NCBI GenBank assembly: GCA_905235445.1
Contig: CAJOLJ010000034.1
Span: forward strand, 1 to 64,000
Length of the DNA: 64,000 bases
Direction of reading: 5' to 3'
From: an uncultured Bacteroidales bacterium
Lineage (GTDB): Bacteria > Bacteroidota > Bacteroidia > Bacteroidales > UBA932
Positions 43,598 through 51,719 of the stretch are shown in pieces. Position 1 is the first letter of the stretch. Each line of letters starts with the position of its first letter. The position numbers and the translations under genes were made by a program. The notes below the pieces were generated by a model, which worked only from the letters and a program-made list of their open reading frames with translations, searched no databases and was not told where the DNA came from.

Positions 43598-46123
43598 TCA
43601 GTCCCCGATAGCCTCGCCAAGGCTTACGAAAGTGTACCCTTGGCGGCGGAGCGTCCTTATGAGCCGGGGCAACTTGTCATAGAACTTGTCGGTCCTGGAC
43701 GGTTCGGTCCCGAGATGGATAAGCATTATGTGTCCGCCAAGGCCCCCTGGCTTTGTCTTCTCGTATTCCAGCACTTTGCCCATGATGAATTTGCTGGAAT
43801 AGTAGTTTTTCATGTCGGGTGTCGTATAGTCCCCGTTGGTGTATGTGCCGTTTGTGTAGTTCACGACTTGCAGGCCAAGGCTCCTTGCCCATTCAGATAT
43901 GGCTGAGTTGTAGTACTCGTAAGGCGGCATGAAATAAGGTGCGCTGCCAGGGGTTATCCCGAACTCGGACAGCAGGGAATAACTTTTCACCATGTCCTGG
44001 GTGAACTCTTCCCTTGTGACAAGAAGCGAGTCCCGCTTTTCCCAGGGGCAGTACAGGAGGTGAGCGTAGCTGTGGCTCCCGACGTAGTGGCCCCCTTTCT
44101 GGATGTCCCGCACCGTGTCCGGGAACTTCTCAAAGAACTCTCCCGTGAAGAAGAAACTTCCCTTGATCCCTTCCTTTTCCAGTGTGGAAAGGATGCTCTT
44201 GGCACCGTCATTCCTGTCGGCGGCGGTGAAGACCAGGCTTATGCGTTTCTTGGAAGGGTCAGTGCGGGTGATCCCGCCCTGGAAGCGAACGTTCATGTCC
44301 GGGGAAAGGCTTCCGCCATGGCCCTCAGCCTCGTAGCAGGAGAATGGGAAAATGAGGCTTGCGGTCCCGTCCATCGTCGGTTCATTCGTGGAGTAGTCAT
44401 GTGTGGAATCGTGGTATACCATTTCGTAGGGCTGGAACTTCTCATAGTTGATCCCTCCCTCGGTGCTGATGCCCAGGAGCGAGGAGAAGATGCTGTCATA
44501 TACCGGTCCGTCCACAAGCCCCCCGGTGGTGTTGCCAAGTTTGAGGTTAATGATGAAAGAATGGGGCTGGGTGGGATAGGGGTTCCCTTTGGTGAGTTCC
44601 ACTACCATGCACACTCCCCATGGGTTGCATCCCAGAAGCCAGTCCCTGAGCGAACCTTCCATCTCGATGAATGAAGTGTCGCCGGTGAGCTGGCGGTACA
44701 GGATGCACTGCGAGAGCATCGCAGTCACGAGATTGTTCGAGCACCAAATCGACGGGATGCCGTACATGAAGGGAGTGCCCACTGCCTTTTCATAGGTGCG
44801 GAGTATGCCGCTTCGGAGGTTGCGGATGAACTCCTGCGATACTTTCCCCCCGGTCTGGGCAAGTCTCACATGTCCCATGTTCATGAAAGGATACCACTGG
44901 TAGTGGCTCGCTGAATCCGCGCCCATCCACGGAGTGACGGGTTCCATCCTGCCGAATCGGACAGCATCGTCCCTAAGTGAGCGTTCAGGGTTCCTGCGAT
45001 ATAGTTCCATGGCCGCAAGTTCCATGTCATCCGTCCAGTTGTCCTCGGCATAGATGTAGGGGGATACGACCGAGGCCGTCTGGCAGGCACCCGGGGAAGC
45101 CTTTCCCGCAAGGTAGGCGTCCATTGCTTTCTCACCGATTTTCTTGGCAAGTTCAGGGGAGTAAGGTGCTATGATCTTTTCCCCGAGAGCGAAGCAGGAG
45201 GCGAACTTCCCAGCGGTACTGGCTATGCCTGTCGTTTCGTTCATGAACTTGCCCCGCTGCTGAGGCTCTCCCGTGCAGAAATACACCGGCCTGTCCATTC
45301 CTTTCCCGAAACCGTAGTCAGCCTGGTCCTTGGAGGGGAGCCTCATCCCGACATGGTCCCTGTCATCCGCTATCTGGTTGTAGTACTCTCCTTTCTCCGG
45401 GTTCATTTTGTCCAGCCACTCTAGGCCCCAGATAATCTCATCCACGATATCGGGGATGCCGTTTCCGCCGGGAAGGCCATTGGCTGCATAGGCGTCACCG
45501 AAAGCTCCTGGGTTTGTTTCGAAGGAGAGCATCATCTGATAGATGGCATTGGCCGAGGTGGTCGTATACTGCAGGCAGTCGGAGGCATCGTGCCATCCGC
45601 CCCTCACATCGAGATGCGTCCCGCTCTTGGTGGGATGGTAACGGATGATTCCGTCCCTCGTGTGGCAGGAATCACGGATGAATGGATTGTAACCGCAGCG
45701 CTGCTGTCTCATGTAATTAAGAAGGAAGTCAGCCCTTCCGTCAAAGACTTTCCCGTTTATCGGGAACACTTCGGAACGGGTCCCTCCTGCCTCGATCCGG
45801 TAGGAACCGCTTGCAGTGAGGGAAGAGAAGTTGAGGCGGAAAGTCGATCCGATGCCGTCTCCGAGAATGCCGGTCGAAGTGATGTCACCGGGACGGGAAG
45901 CGTAGGCTACCTTACCGGTGAATGTGTCGATTACTCTGAACTCCGTAAGAGTCGCGTTCTCTTCTTCAGAGAGGAGCACCGCCACCTTGGATGAGGACGG
46001 GAGGTATCCTATCTGACTTATCCTTATCCAGCTCTCCGCAAAGAGGGAAAGAGGTGCGGTAAGCAGGAAAAGTACAATGACTGAAAAAGGGATAACGGAA
46101 GGAGGTGTTTTTGACTTTGCCAT
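43598..46123 (-). CDS. GH9 glycosidase fused to a polysaccharide deacetylase (CE4)
   Basis: A secreted protein of 841 residues from the start at 46123; a Met 12 codons upstream falls inside the -7 promoter box and is rejected. After the signal peptide are an Ig-like cellulase N-domain (WIRISQIGYLPSSSKVAVLL), a GH9 (alpha/alpha)6 barrel with RGGWHDASDCLQY (catalytic Asp pair) and TNEPTMDGTASL (acid Glu), then a NodB-type deacetylase over the last 210 residues. The deacetylase keeps the His motif HSYAH, but its first motif is altered (FTAADRNDG in place of TFDDG). The pairing suggests action on an N-acetylated beta-glycan such as chitosan-like material. Confidence 0.88.
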   Translation of the reverse strand: MAKSKTPPSVIPFSVIVLFLLTAPLSLFAESWIRISQIGYLPSSSKVAVLLSEEENATLTEFRVIDTFTGKVAYASRPGDITSTGILGDGIGSTFRLNFSSLTASGSYRIEAGGTRSEVFPINGKVFDGRADFLLNYMRQQRCGYNPFIRDSCHTRDGIIRYHPTKSGTHLDVRGGWHDASDCLQYTTTSANAIYQMMLSFETNPGAFGDAYAANGLPGGNGIPDIVDEIIWGLEWLDKMNPEKGEYYNQIADDRDHVGMRLPSKDQADYGFGKGMDRPVYFCTGEPQQRGKFMNETTGIASTAGKFASCFALGEKIIAPYSPELAKKIGEKAMDAYLAGKASPGACQTASVVSPYIYAEDNWTDDMELAAMELYRRNPERSLRDDAVRFGRMEPVTPWMGADSASHYQWYPFMNMGHVRLAQTGGKVSQEFIRNLRSGILRTYEKAVGTPFMYGIPSIWCSNNLVTAMLSQCILYRQLTGDTSFIEMEGSLRDWLLGCNPWGVCMVVELTKGNPYPTQPHSFIINLKLGNTTGGLVDGPVYDSIFSSLLGISTEGGINYEKFQPYEMVYHDSTHDYSTNEPTMDGTASLIFPFSCYEAEGHGGSLSPDMNVRFQGGITRTDPSKKRISLVFTAADRNDGAKSILSTLEKEGIKGSFFFTGEFFEKFPDTVRDIQKGGHYVGSHSYAHLLYCPWEKRDSLLVTREEFTQDMVKSYSLLSEFGITPGSAPYFMPPYEYYNSAISEWARSLGLQVVNYTNGTYTNGDYTTPDMKNYYSSKFIMGKVLEYEKTKPGGLGGHIMLIHLGTEPSRTDKFYDKLPRLIRTLRRQGYTFVSLGEAIGD

Positions 46124-46156
46124 CTGGATGCGGGAAACTATGCGTTTATGACTGTG

Positions 46157-46164
46157 CAAAGATA
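46157..46164 (-). promoter_or_regulatory. Promoter -7 element of the GH9 gene
   Basis: Reverse-strand TATCTTTG, 33 bases before the start at 46123. Its overlap with an alternative Met at 46159 decides the start choice. Confidence 0.65.
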
Positions 46165-46300
46165 GTTCTTATGGGGAAATATTGGGCGTGGAGAATAGGT
46201 CATTCTTCTATGCGGGACCCCAGGCAATCCCTTCCCCGGGTCGCTACCGGCCCAAAACTGACGAAGAGCGTTATTTCTGCGAACTTTCGCTAAAACCGCT

Positions 46301-46308
46301 TATTTTTG
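46301..46308 (+). promoter_or_regulatory. Promoter -7 element of the nitroreductase gene
   Basis: TATTTTTG matches TAnnTTTG and lies 69 bases before the start codon at 46378; starts nearer to it would overlap the box. Confidence 0.6.
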
Positions 46309-46377
46309 CGTATGGGTGGTTTCCGCCGGGGCACCTCGGCGGTAAGAAAGAACCGACAATCTCAAAAGACACTGCAT

Positions 46378-46893
46378 ATGAAAGATTTCCAGGAAATGTC
46401 CAGGGGAAGATTCTCCTGCAGGAACTTCTCGCCTAAGGAAGTTCCCGAAGAACTCATCGCTACCATAGTCGAGACCGCAAGGCTCTGTCCTACGGCAGCT
46501 AACCGTCAGCCATACCATGTATGGGTGATAAAGAGCCAGGAACTGCTTGAAAAGGTAAAGTCAACTACCCGGTCGAACTACGGTGCCCCTCTGATATTCG
46601 CGGTTGGGGTGGATCCCGCCAAGGCATGGACGAGAAGATATGACGCCAAGAACGGTGCGGACATTGACGGAGGAATCGTGGCAACCCACATAATGCTGAG
46701 CGCGACCGACCTCGGCCTGGGTTCCCTTTGGGTGGGCTCATTCGATCCTGTAGCCTTGTCCAAACTTCTTCCCGGGGCCGAAGGCTATGAAATGATAGCC
46801 ATGATATGCGTGGGCTATCCACAGGAGAACTGTTCCCCTTCACCTATGCACTCCGACCGTAAACCTGTCGGGGAGCTTTTTACCGAGGTCTAG
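46378..46893 (+). CDS. Nitroreductase family protein
   Basis: A 171-residue FMN-dependent oxidoreductase. SRGRFSCRNFSPKEVPEELI is the usual N-terminal flavin-binding stretch, ARLCPTAANRQPY the second, and GLGSLWVGSFDP a third; the protein is short but complete. It reduces nitro compounds, quinones or related substrates with NAD(P)H. The start at 46378 is the first Met giving family sequence; the upstream frame overlaps the promoter. Confidence 0.88.
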   Translation: MKDFQEMSRGRFSCRNFSPKEVPEELIATIVETARLCPTAANRQPYHVWVIKSQELLEKVKSTTRSNYGAPLIFAVGVDPAKAWTRRYDAKNGADIDGGIVATHIMLSATDLGLGSLWVGSFDPVALSKLLPGAEGYEMIAMICVGYPQENCSPSPMHSDRKPVGELFTEV

Positions 46894-46953
46894 GTCCTGC
46901 GCAGAGTCCGATATCCAATCCCTGCATACCAGTTCCCGCCTTTGGAAGAACAG

Positions 46954-47024
46954 TTGTGGGCCGGTCCGAAAAATGGACTGACCCACAACGCTATTGCTTG
47001 CGATGGGAAGGACATCGTCCCATC
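46954..47024. terminator. Two hairpins after the nitroreductase gene
   Basis: Stem TTGTGGG (46954-46960) / CCCACAA (46982-46988) with inner GTCC/GGAC, and stem GATGGGA (47002-47008) / TCCCATC (47018-47024). They lie before the IscB element in otherwise empty DNA and probably end nitroreductase transcription. Confidence 0.4.
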
Positions 47025-47128
47025 TTTGTCTCCGTAATCCCTATTCCTGCCTTCCCCACCCAGGTATGTTCAGCGATATGCACTCAAGGGTGGCTTCCGG
47101 AGTGGATACATGCAGGATAATGTTCTTG

Positions 47129-47136
47129 TAATAATA
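47129..47136. repeat. Target-site duplication, left (TAATAATA)
   Basis: TAATAATA abuts the left inverted repeat. The same eight bases directly follow the right inverted repeat at 48783-48790, as expected for an 8-bp target duplication. Confidence 0.75.
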
Positions 47137-47154
47137 CTTAAGTTTCCAATGTGC
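47137..47154 (+). repeat. Left terminal inverted repeat
   Basis: CTTAAGTTTCCAATGTGC, 17 of 18 bases matching the reverse complement of 48765-48782. Confidence 0.8.
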
Positions 47155-47205
47155 GTTTTTTTTGCAAAATGCTTGTGCTATTTCCCTTCCTGAATGCAGT
47201 TTTCG

Positions 47206-48465
47206 TCATCTTTGACCTTTGCTATAAGAATTCCCTGCCTCTGTGGGGCGGCGGAAGGTGATGGTTTTTATGTTCACGGAAGCCTTTTCGGTCACCCTAT
47301 TCCCATATATGTCCCTGAGGACGGGGCGCCCGCCTGTGCTTCCGCTTATGAAGGCCTCAATTCCGTTCCACTGTACTGCGTCCAGTCTCTGGAATCTGCT
47401 CCCTCCTATCTTGTGCGGTGCGATGGTGCTGCGGCGACTCCCTCCTTTGCCTGGCTTCATGACGTGGATGGACCAGGTATGGCAGGGGACCTTCCTTGTC
47501 AGGTACACGATGCCACTGGTCGCAGCCAAGGGATTGCCGTCCATGCAGCGGGCGTCCGTGTGGTGCGACTTGGGGAGCGAAGCCCCTATTCTCATGGACT
47601 TGGTATAGTACCCATAGGTTATCCTGACCATGTCGCCCCACTGCTCCCTCAGGCCCCTGTATACATCCCATCTCATCGCATTCATGGATGCGGCGTCCCG
47701 AAGAGGGTGGAAGCTCCTCTTCAGGTTCAGGGAGATCTCCTTTCTGTGGTATCTGCCGTGGCACGTTTCACAGAGGGTCACCAGGTTGTCGGGGCTGTCG
47801 CCCCCGGTCTTCCTTGACTCGATGTGGTGCACGTTCAGTCTCCTGTCGCGGGTTTTGCCGTGGCAGTGCTCTCCCTCGTGCCCATCCCGGCAAAGGACGT
47901 ACTCCCGGGTGTTCCAGAAGCCGAATTGGGGCCCGTGCTGGTAGTCCGTGCCCGTCAGCCCGGGATTCGCCATCCACTGCGTGTCGAACCGGGCGACCTC
48001 GATGGTTATGCTCTTTACCGGCAGGAAGGAGCATACCCTCCTGACCGCGCCCAGGCACTGCACCTTCTGGCGGATGGAGGGGGGAAGCCAGCCTTTCTTC
48101 TTCGACGAGACGCGGTTGTCGAACCGAGGAGGGCGGTACCGAAGGCCTGCCCGCCTTCTTCTCCGAAGCTCCGCCCTCTTGGAGAGCTTGTCCGGGGTGT
48201 CGCTTACCAAGGTCATCTCCTCCTCATACAGGACTTCGCCCTTCGTCTTGGCGCTCATCCCGATGACCTTGCTTCCGGCATCGACGTCCAGACAAACGTC
48301 CTGGCAGTAGTGGGTGGTCTCGTAAAGGAGTTGGACCGTAAACGGCTCGCTTCTTACCACCCTGGCCAGGCCTGAGGCCGGCATGAGCCTCACCTTCCTG
48401 AACCTCTTCGTGGGCATGAGAGGCCTTCCGTCCTTGCCGATAACGAAAACTGATGGACTTTTCAT
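47206..48465 (-). CDS. iscB: IscB RNA-guided endonuclease (OMEGA family, Cas9 ancestor)
   Basis: A 419-residue nuclease. The N-terminal PLMP domain shows DGRPLMPT (12-19). RuvC-I carries Asp62 in DVDAGSK, followed by an Arg-rich bridge helix (ELRRRRRAGLRYRPPRF, 99-115). RuvC-II has Glu156 in TIEVARFD. The HNH insertion has NVHHIESRK (211-219) and DNLVTLCETCHGRYH. RuvC-III has HHTDA with Asp304. All catalytic positions are intact, and a C-terminal domain of about 110 residues remains for target-adjacent-motif contact. Automatic annotation would call it an RRXRR/HNH endonuclease. It lies in the element at 47137-48782 with its RNA directly upstream. Confidence 0.93.
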   Translation of the reverse strand: MKSPSVFVIGKDGRPLMPTKRFRKVRLMPASGLARVVRSEPFTVQLLYETTHYCQDVCLDVDAGSKVIGMSAKTKGEVLYEEEMTLVSDTPDKLSKRAELRRRRRAGLRYRPPRFDNRVSSKKKGWLPPSIRQKVQCLGAVRRVCSFLPVKSITIEVARFDTQWMANPGLTGTDYQHGPQFGFWNTREYVLCRDGHEGEHCHGKTRDRRLNVHHIESRKTGGDSPDNLVTLCETCHGRYHRKEISLNLKRSFHPLRDAASMNAMRWDVYRGLREQWGDMVRITYGYYTKSMRIGASLPKSHHTDARCMDGNPLAATSGIVYLTRKVPCHTWSIHVMKPGKGGSRRSTIAPHKIGGSRFQRLDAVQWNGIEAFISGSTGGRPVLRDIYGNRVTEKASVNIKTITFRRPTEAGNSYSKGQR

Positions 48466-48482
48466 CTTGGTCTTGGGTCAAT

Positions 48483-48515
48483 TGTTTCGTTCGATTGTAC
48501 AATCTGATTGTTTTT
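48483..48515. other. Palindromic linker between iscB and its RNA
   Basis: A short AT-rich stretch containing the palindrome GATTGTACAATC directly upstream of the iscB start codon region. Function unknown; it may be a promoter or processing site. Confidence 0.3.
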
Positions 48516-48519
48516 TGAA

Positions 48520-48782
48520 GGCCATAGGGCCATAAGTCTGGCATTTCTGCCAGTAGTGCTCCCTTCGAAGTGTTCGAGGGGAGGTTTTACTGGCAGCCGC
48601 ACCGATCCCTTTCGCTCCTTTAACGGCAGTGTGCAGAGCAAGGGATTAGGGAGAACGTCCCTTGGTGCCTATTGTATCTTTCTCCTCCAACGTAGCCCCC
48701 GTGTCCGAACGGGACTTAGGCTAAAGAGCTTCCTGGATGGTTCGGAACACCCAATGCCTTATCGGCACTTTGGAAACTTAAG
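48520..48782 (-). ncRNA. Omega RNA scaffold of IscB
   Basis: About 260 non-coding bases between the element end and iscB, packed with stems: CCAATGCC (48751-48758) with GGCACTTTGG (48764-48773); CCCGT/ACGGG (48698-48713); a long arm CTGCCAGTA (48547-48555) / TACTGGCAG (48588-48596) with an inner CTCCCTTCGAA/TTCGAGGGGAG helix; and an alternative CTGGCA/TGCCAG (48538-48553) that shares bases with it, suggesting a pseudoknot or switch. Position and architecture match known IscB omega RNAs, which lie 5' of iscB. The exact ends are inferred. Confidence 0.8.
48765..48782 (-). repeat. Right terminal inverted repeat
   Basis: Its reverse complement CTTAAGTTTCCAAAGTGC matches the left repeat at 17 of 18 bases. 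It overlaps the 5' hairpin of the omega RNA. Confidence 0.8.
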
Positions 48783-48802
48783 TAATAATAGAAGGTGCAA
48801 CC
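48783..48802 (-). other. Predicted omega RNA guide and right target duplication
   Basis: In IscB loci the guide is the flanking DNA just outside the element at the RNA 5' end. Here this is the reverse complement of 48783-48802, which includes the right TAATAATA copy (48783-48790) and part of the metY terminator. The guide would thus recognise the unoccupied insertion site. The exact guide border is inferred. Confidence 0.5.
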
Positions 48803-48822
48803 GGAGGAACTCTCATAGCACC
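48794..48822 (-). terminator. Terminator of the metY-type gene
   Basis: On the reverse strand GGTGC/GCACC encloses a 19-base loop and is followed by the U-rich tract TTCTATTATTA. The IscB element is inserted within this tract. Confidence 0.6.
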
Positions 48823-48856
48823 TGACGCAGTCCACCCTGGTATCCTTGCCCAAGCG

Positions 48857-50140
48857 CTACTTGACCACCTTGGAAAGAGCCTGCTTGATATCGTTTATGA
48901 TATCCTCGGGGTTCTCGATTCCTACCGAAAGGCGGATGAGGTCAGGTGCGACCCCTGCCTCGAGGAGCTGCTCGTCGCTCATCTGACGGTGCGTGTGGGA
49001 AGCGGGATGGAGGATGCAGGTCCTGGCATCAGCCACATGTGTGGCGATGGCTATGAACTCAAGGTTGTCCATGAACTTGATGGCATCTTCACGGGTCCCT
49101 TTCAGACCGAATGCCACGACGCCGCATGAACCGTTCGGAAGATATTTCCTGGCGAGGGGATAGTACTTGCTGGTGGGAAGGGATGGATAGCTGACCCAAG
49201 CCACCCTGGGGTCCTCCTGGAGGAAGGTGGCCACCTTGGTGGCATTGCTGCAGTGCCTCTCCATCCTCAGGTGCAGGGTCTCCAGTCCCATGTTCAGCAG
49301 GAAGCTGTTCATCGGGGAAGGCGAGCTTCCGAGGTCCCTCATCAGCTGGCTCACTATCTTGGTGATGTATGCTTTCTTTCCGAAGTTCTTGGTGTAAGTC
49401 AGGCCATGGTAGCTTTCATCGGGAGTGGTAAGACCGGGGAAGAGGTCCCCATGGGCCTCCCAGTCGAAGTTTCCGCTGTCAATGATGGCCCCGCCCACCT
49501 GAGTGGCATGACCGTCCATATACTTGGTCGTGGAATGGGTCACGATGTCGCAGCCCCATTCGATGGGACGGCAGTTGATGGGGGTGGCGAAAGTGTTGTC
49601 CACTATGAGGGGAAGGCCATGGGCATGGGCAAGACGGGCGAAGCGCTCTATGTCGAAGACATTGCCTCCGGGATTGGAGATGGTCTCCCCGAAGATGCAG
49701 CGGGTGTTGGGCCGGATCAGCTTCTCGACCTCCTCCGAGGGGGCATCGGGGTCAAAGAAAGTGCACTCCACGCCCCACTTCGGGAGTGTGGTGCCCAGCA
49801 GGTTGAATGTGCCTCCGTATATCTGTTTCGATGCGAGGACATGTGTCCCTTTTTCGCAGATGTTCATTACCGCGAAAAGATTTGCGGCCTGTCCCGAGGA
49901 AGTGAGCACGCAACCGACCCCGCCCTCGAGGGCGTTGATCTTGGCTGCCACCGCATCCGTGGTCGGATTGGCAAGGCGGGTGTAGAAATATCCTTCGGCC
50001 TTCAGGTCGAAAAGCTCGGCCATGTGCTCGGAGGTGTCATACTTGAAAGTTGTGCTCTGATAGATGGGAAGGACCCTGGCCTCACCGTTGGTGGGGGTCC
50101 ATCCGCCTTGGATGCAGATCGTGTCTAGATTCTTTTTCAT
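48857..50140 (-). CDS. metY: O-acetylhomoserine sulfhydrylase (Cys/Met metabolism PLP enzyme)
   Basis: A 427-residue PLP enzyme of the Cys/Met metabolism family. ANPTTDAVAAKINALEGG, SSGQAANLFAVMN and HSTTKYMDGHATQVGG, with the PLP Lys in the last, are typical. It makes homocysteine from O-acetylhomoserine and sulfide. TATCTTTG on the reverse strand at 50197-50204 is its -7 element. Only about 55 bases separate promoter and start, and no SAM riboswitch is visible. Confidence 0.94.
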   Translation of the reverse strand: MKKNLDTICIQGGWTPTNGEARVLPIYQSTTFKYDTSEHMAELFDLKAEGYFYTRLANPTTDAVAAKINALEGGVGCVLTSSGQAANLFAVMNICEKGTHVLASKQIYGGTFNLLGTTLPKWGVECTFFDPDAPSEEVEKLIRPNTRCIFGETISNPGGNVFDIERFARLAHAHGLPLIVDNTFATPINCRPIEWGCDIVTHSTTKYMDGHATQVGGAIIDSGNFDWEAHGDLFPGLTTPDESYHGLTYTKNFGKKAYITKIVSQLMRDLGSSPSPMNSFLLNMGLETLHLRMERHCSNATKVATFLQEDPRVAWVSYPSLPTSKYYPLARKYLPNGSCGVVAFGLKGTREDAIKFMDNLEFIAIATHVADARTCILHPASHTHRQMSDEQLLEAGVAPDLIRLSVGIENPEDIINDIKQALSKVVK

Positions 50141-50196
50141 GGTGCGTGTGAGAGAGTGTGTGTGCTGAGGGTTCGCCTGTTTTTGGATAGCGGACG

Positions 50197-50204
50197 CAAA
50201 GATA
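50197..50204 (-). promoter_or_regulatory. Promoter -7 element of the metY-type gene
   Basis: Reverse-strand TATCTTTG, 56 bases upstream of the start at 50140. Confidence 0.65.
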
Positions 50205-50347
50205 CTAAAAACGACAATTCCCGCTACCTACCTTCACGGCCCTTTCTTTCCTTTAGGGGGAAGGACGCTTACCATTTGTTGTGGCTTTTGCCCGGGAAAA
50301 TCCTTTAGGGGTCCGGTCACAGGGGAAGGAAAAATTCCGTATTTTTG

Positions 50348-50457
50348 CGCCCCGGAATTCGTAAGCGTCTGAATATTCCCCAATCGTCGAGTGGACGATG
50401 CGGTCAAGTAGTGGTAAGCGACTGAAGTCTTCCAAAAAGTATTATAGAGCGCTTATC
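50348..50457 (+). promoter_or_regulatory. Structured leader before the MFS gene
   Basis: After the -7 box TATTTTTG (50340-50347) the 110-base leader carries the motif GTAAGCGTCTGAA (50361-50373) repeated as GTAAGCGACTGAA (50414-50426), with a hairpin ATCGTC/GACGAT between them. The layout suggests a folded regulatory leader; no known riboswitch class was recognised. Confidence 0.4.
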
Positions 50458-51696
50458 ATGAATAACATTTCATCCACCACCGCCTCCTCCAAGAGGAAGG
50501 AGGGGTCAGCCCCCACAGTGGCTAAAAAACTCACATTCACAATCCTTTCCATCTCCCTTCTGACCGTTATGGCCGGTGCTGCCATAGCCCCCGCCCTGGG
50601 AGTCATAAAAGACTATTTCTCCTCCTGCAGCGACATGCTCATCCAGCTGATAGTAAGCATTCCCGCTCTTTTCATAATCCTGACGAACCTGCTTTTCCCA
50701 TTTGTCAGCAAAAAAATGGGTAGCAAGACAATAGCCATAGTGGGGCTTGTCATGTATGTGGCCTTCGGCGCCGGGGCATTTTTCTGCAAGGACATCTGGA
50801 CCCTTCTTGTCCTGAGGGCCCTTCTCGGGGTGAGCGTAGGCCTTATCATGCCCCTTTCCACAGGACTTCTTTCGTTCTATTTCCCTCCTGAGAAGCAGCC
50901 TTCCCTGATGGGACTTTCCGCTGCCATGAACCAGCTCGGGGGTGTCGTCGCAACCCTCCTTGCCGGACTGCTTGCCAATATCCACTGGAACTTGGCTTTC
51001 CTTGTGTATCTGCTGGGCCTGGTCGCCCTCGTGGCCGTTCTGCTGATCCTTCCCAATGAGAGGCTCGGCAGGGAAGGCGGTGACGGAGGAAAACTCTCCG
51101 CAAGTCCTCTTGCCATCCTCAGGAGGTTCCATCCTTCCGTCACGGGGATGTTCATCCTCATGCTCACATTCTTCGTCTATCCGACGAATTTCGCCCTCGT
51201 TGCAAGGAACCTGACTGAAATGGGCGGCAACGCCATAACCGTGGTCATGGTCCTCCTGGACGTGGTCGCATTCCTTGTTGGGCTGGTCTTCGGGAAGATG
51301 ATGGAGCGTTGTCCCCATCAGATGAAATATGTCGCACCTGTCCTGTTCCTGGGCGGTTACCTTCTCATGTCCTGGGAAGCCGTGGCTTCATGGGGTCTTA
51401 TCGCAGGGTCCATGCTTGTTGGTTTGGCGAACGGGGTCGGGGTTCCTTACCTCAATACCATAGCGTCGATGAAGGCTGGGAAGAGCGCGGCCACGACCGT
51501 CATGCCATTTCTGTCGGCGGCCCTCTACCTCGGACAGTTCGTATCCCCGCTGATTGTCCTTCCCCTGGGGTCGGTGCTTTTCCCTGAATCGGGGTGTGCA
51601 CCTTTCAGGGTCGGTGTCATCCTGTCCGCCATCTTCCTTGTCCAGATGTTCCTGACCAGGAGGTTCCAGGTCGTGACGGCGACTAAGGAAGACTGA
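50458..51696 (+). CDS. MFS transporter
   Basis: A 412-residue inner-membrane transporter with 12 hydrophobic segments and an MFS-like loop after helix 2 (FVSKKMGSKTIAIVG). The start at 50458 (MNNISSTTASSKRKE) is preferred; a longer frame runs back into the leader. Helix spacing and small size fit drug or metabolite exporters of the DHA1 type. The substrate is unknown; the structured leader hints at control by a small molecule. Confidence 0.85.
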   Translation: MNNISSTTASSKRKEGSAPTVAKKLTFTILSISLLTVMAGAAIAPALGVIKDYFSSCSDMLIQLIVSIPALFIILTNLLFPFVSKKMGSKTIAIVGLVMYVAFGAGAFFCKDIWTLLVLRALLGVSVGLIMPLSTGLLSFYFPPEKQPSLMGLSAAMNQLGGVVATLLAGLLANIHWNLAFLVYLLGLVALVAVLLILPNERLGREGGDGGKLSASPLAILRRFHPSVTGMFILMLTFFVYPTNFALVARNLTEMGGNAITVVMVLLDVVAFLVGLVFGKMMERCPHQMKYVAPVLFLGGYLLMSWEAVASWGLIAGSMLVGLANGVGVPYLNTIASMKAGKSAATTVMPFLSAALYLGQFVSPLIVLPLGSVLFPESGCAPFRVGVILSAIFLVQMFLTRRFQVVTATKED

Positions 51697-51719
51697 TATC
51701 CGTATGTGATATTTTAATG

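Larger units (their letters stand above)
47137..48782. mobile_element. IscB-carrying element with terminal inverted repeats
   Basis: A 1646-bp element defined by 18-bp inverted repeats: CTTAAGTTTCCAATGTGC (47137-47154) and its reverse complement at 48765-48782 with one mismatch, inside an 8-bp duplication TAATAATA. The only cargo is iscB and its omega RNA; there is no transposase gene, so it must move in trans. It lies between the converging nitroreductase and metY-type genes, just past the metY terminator hairpin. Most described IscB loci belong to IS200/IS605-type elements without such repeats. Confidence 0.8.

Noticed and set aside
47206-48465. CRISPR-Cas9 locus
   Set aside because: The nuclease has the size and PLMP domain of IscB, and no CRISPR repeat array or cas1/cas2 is present.
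50141-50196. SAM riboswitch before the metY-type gene
   Set aside because: The leader is only about 55 bases and has no recognisable SAM-binding core.
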